Made by a program: the position numbers and the translations under genes
In this document: piece after piece, positions 1 to 8,435 of the stretch
How positions within the stretch are numbered: position 1 is the first letter of the stretch
Layout: every line of letters starts with the position of its first letter
The notes under the pieces: model-generated
What the model saw: the letters and a program-made list of their open reading frames with translations, nothing else
Told to the model about the DNA's origin: nothing
Database searches by the model: none
NCBI RefSeq assembly: GCF_036881715.1
Contig: NZ_JBAKBF010000010.1
Coordinates: 131,887-195,886, forward strand
DNA length: 64,000 nucleotides
Direction of reading: 5' to 3'
From: Pannonibacter anstelovis
Lineage (GTDB): Bacteria > Pseudomonadota > Alphaproteobacteria > Rhizobiales > Stappiaceae

Positions 1-2
1 GC

Positions 3-587
3 TTCAAGACCCATTACAGCCATGTGCTGAAGGCGGTGGACCCTGCCCGCAAGCTGGCCACCTTCAACGTCACCGCGAAAGATCCGGCGACGGGCCTGGA
101 TGTGACCTCGCAGCAGGAGCTGCCCTATGACTACCTGCATGTGATCCCGCCGCAGCGGGCGCCGCAGTTCATCCGCTCCTCCGGCCTGTCCTGGGCGGAC
201 AAGTGGACGGATCAGGGCTGGGTGGAATGCGACCAGAAAACCCTGCGCCACCTGCGTTTTCCGGAGATCTTCGCCCTTGGCGACGTGGCCGGTGTGCCGA
301 AGGGCAAGACGGCGGCTTCCGTGAAGTGGCAGACGCCCGTGGTGGAGGACCATCTGGTCGCCGCCATTGCCGGCAAGGAAGGCACCGCCATCTATGAAGG
401 CTACACCTCCTGCCCGCTGATCACCCGCGTTGGCCGGGCCATGCTGGTGGAGTTCGACTATCAGAACAACCTCGTCCCCTCCTTCCCCGGCATCATCGCG
501 CCGCTGGAGGAACTGTGGATCAGCTGGCTGATGAAGGAAGTGGCGCTGAAGGCAACCTACAACGCCATGCTGCGCGGCAAGGCCTGA
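3..587 (+). CDS. Sulfide:quinone oxidoreductase-like flavoprotein, C-terminal part (5' end outside window)
   Basis: The reading frame is open from the window edge, so only the last ~195 residues are present. They form the C-terminal part of a two-dinucleotide-binding-domain FAD oxidoreductase. The FAD-binding segment reads FALGDVAG, and a later TSCPL segment carries the conserved Cys of the sulfide:quinone oxidoreductase family. The C-terminus (EELWISWLMKEV) is an amphipathic or hydrophobic helix of the type that anchors these enzymes to the membrane. Family members oxidise sulfide at the inner membrane and pass electrons to quinone. The next gene begins 13 bp downstream behind a GGAGGAG ribosome binding site, so the two are co-transcribed. 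The catalytic N-terminal part is not visible, so the exact substrate is inferred. Confidence 0.8.
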   Translation, partial: FKTHYSHVLKAVDPARKLATFNVTAKDPATGLDVTSQQELPYDYLHVIPPQRAPQFIRSSGLSWADKWTDQGWVECDQKTLRHLRFPEIFALGDVAGVPKGKTAASVKWQTPVVEDHLVAAIAGKEGTAIYEGYTSCPLITRVGRAMLVEFDYQNNLVPSFPGIIAPLEELWISWLMKEVALKATYNAMLRGKA

Positions 588-600
588 GGGAGGAGACATC

Positions 601-954
601 ATGAAGGACCTGACGTTTGAAACCCTCATCGCCGTCTTTGAGGAAATCTTCGGGGGCGGCCTGTTCTGGGCGATGGTCATCGTGGCCGGTCTCGTCACCG
701 CTGCCTATCTCTACGTGCTGATCCGCGACCGGGCGCTTTCCATGCGCAAGTTCCTCTGGGCACAGGTTTCCATGCCCTTTGGCGCGGTGGCGGCGGTCTG
801 GTTCGTGCTCAGCGTCACCCATTCGCACCTGCGCGACATGGGCGGGCCGGTGGACCTCATCGTCCTGCTCGGCGTCGCCGTGCTCGGCGCCGTCGGTGCG
901 GCCATTCTCGTCTACACCGCCCAGTCGCTGATCCGGGGCGAAGGCGCACGGTGA
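601..954 (+). CDS. Small integral membrane protein, DUF5368-like
   Basis: A 117-residue protein with three predicted membrane helices, at about residues 20-40 (FWAMVIVAGLVTAAYLYVLI), 52-70 and 82-105. The N-terminal stretch before the first helix is acidic and amphipathic. Charges outside the helices (RDRALSMRK) point to a cytoplasmic loop. I recognise it as similar to the uncharacterised DUF5368 family, from memory only. It follows the sulfide:quinone oxidoreductase-like gene by 13 bp with a good ribosome binding site, so it probably serves as a membrane partner of that enzyme or of the downstream cytochrome peroxidase. That role is inferred from position. Confidence 0.75.
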   Translation: MKDLTFETLIAVFEEIFGGGLFWAMVIVAGLVTAAYLYVLIRDRALSMRKFLWAQVSMPFGAVAAVWFVLSVTHSHLRDMGGPVDLIVLLGVAVLGAVGAAILVYTAQSLIRGEGAR

Positions 955-1056
955 GGAAAAGCTGTTTGGAATCGCTCCAGAATTGACTGAGGTCAAACAG
1001 GACTGCGTGGCGTCAACGTAGCCTGTTTCTGGAGGGGTTCCAAACTGCGGAGAATA

Positions 1057-2100
1057 ATGATGACGCGTAGTTTACCCGCCGCCATGCTCGCCATGGCGCT
1101 GCTGTCCGGCGCAGCTTATGCCGATGACTTGCGGCAGACGGCGCTGGAAATCTTCAAGCCCCTGCCCTCCACCATTCCGGCGCTGAAAGACAATATCGTC
1201 ACGCCGGAGAAGATCGAACTCGGCAAGGCGCTGTTCTTTGATCCGCGCCTGTCGGCCTCGGGGGTCTTCTCCTGCTACTCCTGCCACAATCTGGCGACGG
1301 GCGGCGATGACAACATGGAAACCTCGGTCGGCCACGGCTGGCAGAAGGGCCCGCGCAACTCCCCCACCGTGCTGAATGCGGTGCTCAACGAGGCCCAGTT
1401 CTGGGATGGCCGCGCCGAAGATCTGGCCGCACAGGCCAAGGGGCCGATCCAGGCCGGGGTTGAAATGGCCAACACCCCCGATCAGGTGGTGGCGACGCTG
1501 AACTCCATGCCCGCCTATGTCAGCCAGTTCAAGGCCGCCTTCCCCGGCGATGGCGATGCTGTCAGCTTCGACAATATGGCCAAGGCCATCGAGGCCTTTG
1601 AAGCGACGCTGATCACCCCTGCCCCCTTTGATGCCTGGCTGAACGGCGATGACAACGCCCTGACGCAGGAAGCCAAAGCCGGGCTGCAGCTCTTCATCGA
1701 CAAGGGCTGCTCGGCCTGCCATTCGGGCGTCAATGTGGGCGGAAACGGCTACTATCCCTTCGGCCTGATCGAGAAGCCGGGTTCGGAAATCCTGCCCGCC
1801 GGAGACAAGGGCCGCTTTGCCGTGACCGAAACGGCGGGCGATGAATATGTCTTCCGCGCCTCGCCGCTGCGCAACATTGCCCTGACCGCGCCCTACTTCC
1901 ATTCGGGCAAGGTCTGGGATCTGCCGGTGGCGGTCGAGATCATGGCCGAAAGCCAGCTCGGCGAAGCGCTGAAGCCGGAAGAAACGGCGCAGCTCGTCGC
2001 CTTCCTCGGCAGCCTCACCGGCAAGCAGCCCGAGGTGACTGTGCCGGTCCTTCCGGCAGAAACACCCGCAACGCCGCGTCCGGTGACCGAAATCCGCTGA
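1057..2100 (+). CDS. Di-haem cytochrome c peroxidase (MauG/CcpA superfamily), periplasmic
   Basis: A 347-residue exported protein. A Sec signal peptide ends at about residue 22 (AYA/DD). Two c-type haem sites are visible: CYSCH at residues 73-77 and CSACH at 218-222. This spacing is usual for bacterial di-haem peroxidases, which reduce hydrogen peroxide to water with electrons from cytochrome c. The FDPRLSASG and WDGRAEDL segments are family hallmarks. A short Pro/Thr-rich tail follows the catalytic part. The start is one of two tandem ATG codons behind GGAGAAT. It lies 102 bp after the membrane protein gene and may belong to the same sulfur or redox operon. A MauG-like maturation role cannot be excluded from sequence alone. 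Confidence 0.9.
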   Translation: MMTRSLPAAMLAMALLSGAAYADDLRQTALEIFKPLPSTIPALKDNIVTPEKIELGKALFFDPRLSASGVFSCYSCHNLATGGDDNMETSVGHGWQKGPRNSPTVLNAVLNEAQFWDGRAEDLAAQAKGPIQAGVEMANTPDQVVATLNSMPAYVSQFKAAFPGDGDAVSFDNMAKAIEAFEATLITPAPFDAWLNGDDNALTQEAKAGLQLFIDKGCSACHSGVNVGGNGYYPFGLIEKPGSEILPAGDKGRFAVTETAGDEYVFRASPLRNIALTAPYFHSGKVWDLPVAVEIMAESQLGEALKPEETAQLVAFLGSLTGKQPEVTVPVLPAETPATPRPVTEIR

Positions 2101-2166
2101 TTAACGGTTGATTAACCATAACTTTCTGCACCAGAAGGCGTCCGGCCCGCCGGGCGCCTTGAGTCC

Positions 2167-2305
2167 GATGACAAAGCAAGAGTTCTCCTCTTTCGTCATG
2201 GTCGGGCTTGTCCCGGCCATCTGCAAGCCTTTGATTTATATAGATCCTCGGCACAAGGCCGAGGATGACGATGGAGAGGCCGAAGGTTTGTCAGAAGTCT
2301 GGAGC
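2167..2305 (+). repeat. Intergenic palindromic repeat, family C copy 1
   Basis: Two palindromic blocks, GGTCGGGCTTGTCCCGGCC (2210-2218 area) and CCTCGGCACAAGGCCGAGG (2246-2265), are joined by an A/T-rich spacer. The same sequence occurs in reverse orientation at 60713-60842, and a half copy lies near 30350. Repeats of this kind are common between genes in rhizobial genomes and often give rise to spurious ORF calls ending in DPRHKAEDD. No gene is supported in the 2101-2427 gap apart from this element. Confidence 0.8.
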
Positions 2306-2427
2306 GCCAGGCCCGCCGGGCCCTTGAGTTTTTTCCCTGCAGGGCTCCGGATGGCACGGCACGGTCCACGGCATCGTGAAGACCTGCGTGCTGGACTTTG
2401 CCCCTGCCCCTGCCCTATCGTACTGCC

Positions 2428-2814
2428 ATGTCCCGCTTGCTGATGAACCTGCTTCTTACTGCCGCACTGGTGCTGTCGCCACTGGTGGCACTGGCTCATG
2501 GCATGCCGCAGGCTGGCCAGCAGCTGGGCCAGAAGATGGGCCAGCATCACCAGATGGCCATGGCGGCCATGGACCATGCGCAGGCAGGGCATACGGGCCC
2601 GCATCACGGCGCGGCAGATGCCGCAGCTGATGATCCGGCCAGCCTTGCCGCCTGCGCCAGCGTTTGCCTTCTGCTCGCCTCCTTCGCCCTTCTGGCCCAG
2701 CCTGCGGCCCTGCCCTCTGCGCCCGTGCAAACGCATGAGGGCGCATCCGTGCATCTCCCCTCCCCCACCAGCGCCGCGCCGCCGCTGCAACCGCCCCGCG
2801 CCTTCTCCGCCTGA
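2428..2814 (+). CDS. His/Met-rich exported small protein, probably copper-related
   Basis: A 128-residue protein with a clear signal peptide (MSRLLMNLLLTAALVLSPLV, cleaved near ALA/HG). It is followed by a segment rich in Met, His and Gln at about residues 25-65 (GQKMGQHHQMAM, MDHAQAGH, PHHG). A second hydrophobic patch with two Cys residues (CASVC) lies near residues 78-95, and the tail is proline-rich. Metal-rich leaders of this type often precede multicopper oxidase genes, and here the oxidase begins 110 bp downstream. I chose the ATG at 2428 because it begins the signal peptide; an upstream ATG at 2398 adds ten Pro/Leu residues. A copper-chaperone or sensing role is inferred from composition and position only. 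Confidence 0.6.
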   Translation: MSRLLMNLLLTAALVLSPLVALAHGMPQAGQQLGQKMGQHHQMAMAAMDHAQAGHTGPHHGAADAAADDPASLAACASVCLLLASFALLAQPAALPSAPVQTHEGASVHLPSPTSAAPPLQPPRAFSA

Positions 2815-2923
2815 AACCTGAACCCTTGATGCGGATGCGCAAGCCCTGAAAGGCGCCGCACCGCATCGGTTCCCGCTTTTTTTCCACCGGCCAGGATGCC
2901 ACGCATCCTGCGGAGAGATACTC

Positions 2924-4432
2924 ATGATCACGACAAGACGTGCCCTGTTGCAGGGCGGAGCCGCCCTTGCGGCCTGTGCAATGCTGCCTGCCAGCCCGAT
3001 CCTTGCGGCCACACAAACCGGCACAAGCTCCCTCTCCTTGCGAGCGGTCAAGCGCACGCTGGAGGTGAAGGGCCGTGCCGCCACGGTGCTCGGGCTGGAG
3101 GGGCCGTCCGGCCCCGGCCTGACGCTGGACGCCGGCCAGCGGTTTCAGGTGAACCTGACCAACGGGCTGGACGAGCCAACCCTGATCCACTGGCACGGCC
3201 AGATCCCGCCCAACGAGCAGGACGGCGTGCCGGACATGCCGCTTCCCGCGCTGCAGCCGGGCGAGAACCGCGCCTATGACTTTGCCCCGCGCACGGGCAC
3301 CTTCTGGATGCACAGCCACATCCCCTTTCAGGAGATGCAGCTTCTGGCCGCCCCGCTGATCGTGCGCAGCGCGGCAGAAATGCAGGAGGACCGGCAGGAC
3401 GTGGTCATGCTGCTGCATGACTTTTCCTTCAAGAGCCCGGAAGAAGTGATGGCCGCCATCGGTGCGGGACATGGCGGCGGACATGGTGGTGCAAACGGGC
3501 ATGGGCACGGGCACGGCGGCCATGGTGCGGCCGCGGCGGGCCACAGCGCCCACGCCGGGCACGCGGCGGCAAACGGGCAGGGCGGAATGGACATGTCCGG
3601 CGCGCAGATGGCGGGCATGGACCTCAACGACCATGACTGGGACGCCTATCTCGCCAATGACCGGACGCTGGACGACCCGCAGGTGGTGCAGGTGGAGAAG
3701 GGCGGACGGGTGCGGCTGCGCATCATCAACGCCTCTGCCGCAACCGTGTTCTGGATCGAAACCGGCGCACTGGCCGGACAGCTCACCGCCGTGGACGGCG
3801 ATCCGGTGCAGCCGCTTGCGGGCAGCCGCTTCGGCATTGCCATGGGCCAGCGCCTCGACATCGAGCTGGACCTGCCCGCCACAGCAGGAAACTGGCCCAT
3901 CCTCGCCCGGCGGGAAGGCGCGCGGGAGCAGACGGGGCTGATCCTTGCCACGGCAGGCGCCAGCGTCAGCAAGCTGCCGGATATGACGGACACTCCTGCC
4001 CCCGCCTTCGATACGGATCTTTCACAGGAGAGCCGTCTGCGCGCTGCTCACCCCCTGCCGCAGCGCCCGGCGGACCGGCAGATGATGGTGATGCTGGGCG
4101 GCACGATGCAGCCCTATGTCTGGACCATCAACGGCGCCGTCTGGGGTGAGCATCAGCCACTGGAAGCCGTCAGCGGGGAGAGGGTGGAAATTACCTTCCA
4201 CAACATGTCGATGATGGGTCACCCGATGCATCTGCACGGCCACGTGTTCCAGGTGGTGGCGGTCAACGGCCAGCGGCTCTCCGGCGCACTGCGCGACACG
4301 GTCTACGTGCCGCCCATGGCGATGGTGACGGTGGCGCTGGATGCCGGCGAGGCGGCGCGCTGGATGCTCCACTGCCACCACATGCCGCATCTGGTGACCG
4401 GCATGATGACGGAGTTTCAGATCCGCACCTGA
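2924..4432 (+). CDS. Tat-exported multicopper oxidase (CopA/CueO-type)
   Basis: A 502-residue periplasmic oxidase that probably oxidises Cu(I) or phenolic substrates. A twin-arginine signal starts with TTRRALLQGG. All four copper-ligand motifs are visible: HWHG (89-92), HSH (130-132), HPMHLHGH (433-440) and HCHHMPH with axial Met494 (483-494). A His/Gly/Met-rich insert at residues 182-233 (GHGGGHGG, GHGHGHGGH, GMDMSGAQM) splits the cupredoxin framework and probably loads extra copper. The upstream small protein carries a similar metal-rich segment, so the two probably form one copper-tolerance unit. A rho-independent terminator follows at 4563-4600. Confidence 0.92.
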   Translation: MITTRRALLQGGAALAACAMLPASPILAATQTGTSSLSLRAVKRTLEVKGRAATVLGLEGPSGPGLTLDAGQRFQVNLTNGLDEPTLIHWHGQIPPNEQDGVPDMPLPALQPGENRAYDFAPRTGTFWMHSHIPFQEMQLLAAPLIVRSAAEMQEDRQDVVMLLHDFSFKSPEEVMAAIGAGHGGGHGGANGHGHGHGGHGAAAAGHSAHAGHAAANGQGGMDMSGAQMAGMDLNDHDWDAYLANDRTLDDPQVVQVEKGGRVRLRIINASAATVFWIETGALAGQLTAVDGDPVQPLAGSRFGIAMGQRLDIELDLPATAGNWPILARREGAREQTGLILATAGASVSKLPDMTDTPAPAFDTDLSQESRLRAAHPLPQRPADRQMMVMLGGTMQPYVWTINGAVWGEHQPLEAVSGERVEITFHNMSMMGHPMHLHGHVFQVVAVNGQRLSGALRDTVYVPPMAMVTVALDAGEAARWMLHCHHMPHLVTGMMTEFQIRT

Positions 4433-4472
4433 AGCGGGAAGGGCAGGGGGAGAGGCACTCTCTCCCCCAAAA

Positions 4473-4488
4473 CTTCGCAATTGCGAAG
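4473..4488. other. 16-bp perfect palindrome after the multicopper oxidase
   Basis: CTTCGCAATTGCGAAG is self-complementary over 16 bp. It sits between the multicopper oxidase stop and its terminator. No gene start is near enough for an operator role, so its function is unknown. It may only add structure to the 3' end of the transcript. Confidence 0.4.
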
Positions 4489-4562
4489 CTGGGCGGGCAG
4501 GGAGCTGCACAACAGGGCCACACGGCAGCAGCGCCTCACTTTCTCAAGCCATTTCAATGAGA

Positions 4563-4600
4563 AACGCCGGCGGATATCAGGTCCGCCGGCGTTTTTGTTT
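4563..4600 (+). terminator. Rho-independent terminator of the copper operon
   Basis: Perfect 12-bp arms AACGCCGGCGGA and TCCGCCGGCGTT are separated by 7 nt and followed by TTTGTTT. It ends plus-strand transcription from the oxidase, before the convergent autotransporter gene that ends at 4620. Confidence 0.9.
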
Positions 4601-4619
4601 CAAGGAATTGCAGGTCGCT

Positions 4620-7600
4620 TCAGAACCTCAGGCGGAAATCGGCCTTCACTCCGTTCTCTGACGAGCCCTTGGCGAACTCGCCCGTGTAGGTGAGGCCAAG
4701 GCTGGCGCGGCGGCCCAGATCAAGGCTTGCCCCTGCCTCTACAACAGCTGCATCCCGCGCGGTGGAAGAGCCGGAAACGGAGAAGACCGATCCGCCCGCC
4801 AGCGCATGCTCCGTTGTTCCGGAGAGGCTGCCATAGGCGTGTTTCCAGCTGGCCCCGGCGTTGATCCGCAAGGTGCCGATGCTGGTGACGAAGGGGTGCG
4901 AGGCACGCAAGCCCAGTGCCGAGAACACCGTATTGCGGTCCGTGGCATTGCCCGACAGACGGGCAGCGCCACCTGTTTCCTGATAGGCATCCGTGTGCGC
5001 GCGGGTGTAGGACACCCCGGCGAAAGGCTCCAGGCTGGTGGCTGTTGGCAGCGCGAAGGCATAGCCTATTTCGCCGAAGGCCTCGAATGTGCGGGCGTCA
5101 TAGGAGGCTGCCAGCTGGTCGGAGAATGTGCCGAAGGCGACGGAGCGGCGTGTCTCCAGCTGGTGCCAGGTGTGCATCACGCCCGTGCGCAGCCGCACCG
5201 GCCCCCAGGCATTGGCGCCATAAGCACCCAGGGAATAGTTGTTGCTGGTGCCGCGCGACTGGCCGCCCGGCGTCTTGAAAACGGACCGGCCATAGCCCGC
5301 CACCATGCCGAGCCGCCAGCTGCCCGCCAGCGCATCCGCGCCCGCAACGAAGCCCCCGGCACGGGACGACAGGTCCGCAGCGCCATTGCCACCGTCCAGC
5401 TCACCGGCCTGACCATAGGCACTGCTCCAGACGCTGAGGCCGGTGTCAACCGCCGCCTCTGCACCTGCGCCAGCACCAGCGCCCAGCACCGGGTCGAACA
5501 CTTGCGCGGCCGTGCTGCGCGGCTCCTCAGCATAGCCCAGAGGCTGGACGGCAGGCGCAACCGGGCTCGCGGAGATGATGCCGCGCATGCGCCGCTCCAG
5601 AATGCCGATGATCTGGCCCGTCGCCCCCTGCACCGCCACCTGTCCGGAGGCATAGACGTCTCCGGACAGCACCTCGAGCGCCTGGCGCGCTTCCTCATTG
5701 GTGCGCAGCACGAGCAGGCTGTTGCGCAGCTCGCCAGACGCCGGAATGGCGGCAGCCACAGCCTGCTGGTTGCCAGTGGCCGCCGCAGCAGCCAGATCTG
5801 CCGTCTTGTTCAGCCGGATATAGGCGTTTTGCGCATCGCTTCTTGTTTCAAGCTGCAGAAAAGCGGAGAAGGCCTCGGTAAACCGGCCGCTGACGCCCTC
5901 TGTTGCGCTCAGCACGAGATAATCATGGTCGAGTTTCACGCCGTCGAGGCTGGACGCCGAAACTTTCGCCCCCGTCTCGATTATGGCCTTGCCAGTCACT
6001 TCCACCCGGTCGGCCTCACCGGCCGCGTTGATATCCAGCGCCAGCACAGAGCCCGAGGCGAGGGTCAGCGTGCCGCCCGAGACGGATACCACATCTCCCG
6101 TTCCGCCATCGGCCATGGAAAGCAGCCCATGGTTCACGAAAGTCCCGATCCCGGTAAAGCCCGTGCGCTCGCCGCGCGAGGCGTCCAGCGCAGCGATGAT
6201 CTGTCCGCCAGCCAGGTTGGTCAGCGTGTCATTGCCCGCGCCGAGCGCAACGGCATTCACTGCCGTTCCGGCATTGTCCCAGTCACGCAAACGCCAGACA
6301 CCGGCATTGGTAACCACATCATCGCCGCTGCCGCCGGACACGCTGCCCAGAAGCGTGCCGGAGTTCGCAAGGCGCAAGGCGCCGGTGGCCGGCGAGACAG
6401 CAAAGCCTTCGGGCGAGCCGGGCAGGGCACCGACCACGGCCCCTTCCAGCACGCGAACGTCCAGCAGGCTCGTACCATTGGCGCTGATGGCCGCCGATGC
6501 GCCGGAGACAGTACCGCGGACGGTCAGCTCTGCCTCTCCGGTGGACCCGAGATAGATGCCGATTGTTTTCGCCTCGACGGTGTTCACATCAAGGACAGCA
6601 TTGGCGGTTCCGTAATGGAGAATACCGTAAGAGGTTGATCCAGTGGCTGAAATTGTTCCAGAACTGGTGAGCCTGGTCGTGCCCTGACCGTTGTTGGTGA
6701 TATAGACGCCGTAGCCCTGGGCACTGACCTGGCCAAGATTGATGTCCGTGCCGGTGGAGGCAGTCCGCTGAACAACCCGGATCCCGGTGGACCCTGCGGC
6801 AGTGGCAACAATCGGACCGGCCGCATTGAGCCGGACGGCTCCGGCGCCGCTGTTATCGATATAGACGCCGTAGAGAGCACTCGACACGGAGGCGAGATTG
6901 AGGTCGACCGCCCCGGCATTTGCCCCCTGATTGACCAGAACGCCTGTCGAGTTCGCCCCTGAAACGGTGACCGGTCCGGTTGCGGTGAAACTGGTGGCCC
7001 CGCGCCCGTCATTGCCGAGATAGGCGCCATAGAGGGTGGCGGAGAGGCTGGTGACGCTGATGTCGAGCGCACCAGCATTGCCGGTCATGCTGGTCCCCAC
7101 CGCCGTGCTGTTTGCCGAAGCAGCCGTGATGCTGCCGGAAGCTGACAGAACCGTTGCGCCGGTGCCTGAGCCGAAGAGATAGGCGCCATAATTGCCGCCC
7201 TGCACGGACGCGAGAGACAGCGTGGAGGTGCCTGACCCGCTGTGCATGTAATTGACACCGGCATTGTCGGCTGCGCCCTGCACCAGGCCCGTGACAGTGA
7301 TGCTGGCCGTCCCCGATCCGCCGAAGGCGCGGATGCCGTCCGATGTGCCCCCGGAAGCCCCGGCTGCGGAAAGCGTGAGGGTGGAGCCGCCACGGGCATC
7401 GGCATAAATGCCTGTCGCCTGGCCGGAGACGGTTCCTGCCACGTTGATGGTCATGGTCCCGTTGCCGCTGTTGGAAGAGCCGGACAGGAAGGCGCGGATG
7501 CCGGTGTGCGTGGCGCTGGAGACATTCCCGCCGATATCAAGGTTCAGCGACGATCCCGCGCGCGTTATATTGGCATCGATGGCGGTTTGACTGCGCCCGA

Positions 7601-8213
7601 TCACGTCACCCGTCGTCGTGATCGAAACCGTTCCAAAGCCGGCGTAAGAACCTGCGGAGATGCCACCATAGGCAGCGTCGATCGTGCCGGCTGTCAGCGT
7701 CATGCCCGTTGCTGCCGCGCTGCCGCTGATCTGGACGCCGAAGCTGTTGCTGCCGGTGCTTGTTGTCGTGACGTTGCCAAGCTGCACGGTCAGGGAGCCA
7801 GCCCCCAGATTGGAGGCCAGCACACCCGTGCCCGAGGACAGAATGTTTCCGGCCGTGCTGATGAAAAGCGAGGAAGTGCCATCACCGGACAAGGCATTTG
7901 CGGTTGCCACAAGGCCTCTGCCGCCTGTGGTGGTCAGGTTGGAGCTGTTTGCATCCGTGTAGCTGACCGCCCCCCAGCCGGAAATAGACAGGGCATCGCC
8001 CGTTGCAGTGTTCACCGAAAAGCCCGGCATCGTGGCAATCTGCAGGCCGGGGTCCATATCCAGAATTGTTACGCCAGAGGTGAGGCTGCCGGAACAGCTG
8101 TAGACATTGCCTCCGCCATCAACACAGGCAGCACCCGCTGAAGTTGAGCTGAGGCATGAAACCATTGCAACAGAAAGCCAGACGGCATTTCTTTCGGAAA
8201 ACTGAAATTTCAT
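4620..8213 (-). CDS. Autotransporter (type Va) with beta-helix passenger and outer-membrane barrel
   Basis: A 1197-residue surface protein. A signal peptide covers about residues 1-28. The mature protein starts with a short Cys pair (CVDGGGNVYSC). The passenger (about 30-800) is Gly/Ser/Thr-rich and repetitive, as expected for a beta-helix. Its middle has at least four copies of a degenerate ~50-residue unit centred on YGAY(L/I) or YGVYI, roughly between 7200 and 6690. Residues about 920-1197 form the autotransporter barrel, ending in alternating hydrophobic residues and a terminal Phe (KADFRLRF). Such proteins are adhesins, or carriers of enzymes or toxins. No protease or lipase motif is visible in the passenger, so adhesion is the likelier role. 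The upstream 220 bp is A/T-rich and should hold the promoter. Confidence 0.92.
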   Translation of the reverse strand: MKFQFSERNAVWLSVAMVSCLSSTSAGAACVDGGGNVYSCSGSLTSGVTILDMDPGLQIATMPGFSVNTATGDALSISGWGAVSYTDANSSNLTTTGGRGLVATANALSGDGTSSLFISTAGNILSSGTGVLASNLGAGSLTVQLGNVTTTSTGSNSFGVQISGSAAATGMTLTAGTIDAAYGGISAGSYAGFGTVSITTTGDVIGRSQTAIDANITRAGSSLNLDIGGNVSSATHTGIRAFLSGSSNSGNGTMTINVAGTVSGQATGIYADARGGSTLTLSAAGASGGTSDGIRAFGGSGTASITVTGLVQGAADNAGVNYMHSGSGTSTLSLASVQGGNYGAYLFGSGTGATVLSASGSITAASANSTAVGTSMTGNAGALDISVTSLSATLYGAYLGNDGRGATSFTATGPVTVSGANSTGVLVNQGANAGAVDLNLASVSSALYGVYIDNSGAGAVRLNAAGPIVATAAGSTGIRVVQRTASTGTDINLGQVSAQGYGVYITNNGQGTTRLTSSGTISATGSTSYGILHYGTANAVLDVNTVEAKTIGIYLGSTGEAELTVRGTVSGASAAISANGTSLLDVRVLEGAVVGALPGSPEGFAVSPATGALRLANSGTLLGSVSGGSGDDVVTNAGVWRLRDWDNAGTAVNAVALGAGNDTLTNLAGGQIIAALDASRGERTGFTGIGTFVNHGLLSMADGGTGDVVSVSGGTLTLASGSVLALDINAAGEADRVEVTGKAIIETGAKVSASSLDGVKLDHDYLVLSATEGVSGRFTEAFSAFLQLETRSDAQNAYIRLNKTADLAAAAATGNQQAVAAAIPASGELRNSLLVLRTNEEARQALEVLSGDVYASGQVAVQGATGQIIGILERRMRGIISASPVAPAVQPLGYAEEPRSTAAQVFDPVLGAGAGAGAEAAVDTGLSVWSSAYGQAGELDGGNGAADLSSRAGGFVAGADALAGSWRLGMVAGYGRSVFKTPGGQSRGTSNNYSLGAYGANAWGPVRLRTGVMHTWHQLETRRSVAFGTFSDQLAASYDARTFEAFGEIGYAFALPTATSLEPFAGVSYTRAHTDAYQETGGAARLSGNATDRNTVFSALGLRASHPFVTSIGTLRINAGASWKHAYGSLSGTTEHALAGGSVFSVSGSSTARDAAVVEAGASLDLGRRASLGLTYTGEFAKGSSENGVKADFRLRF

Positions 8214-8435
8214 GTTGAAGTCCGGACTGCAGGTTTTGGTGGCAGGACCTCATCATTATCATAAATTTAACCGCTGAAAATCTCTGAATATTCAACGCCT
8301 GTCCAAAGTTTGCATCTATTGAACGGCAACCTTGCTCACACGAGCCAGTTTAGACTCATTTTTATTATTGTTTATCGATAGCTCTGGCGGGATGACAGGG
8401 AGATGGGAAGGCAATGCCCTGTCTCCGCTTTTCCC

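Noticed and set aside
2108..2443. A 111-codon frame ending near the copper genes
   Set aside because: It translates the family C repeat and has no codon bias.
4806..6638. A 610-codon open frame opposite the autotransporter
   Set aside because: Antisense shadow of repetitive barrel-coding DNA; it has no ribosome binding site or domain.
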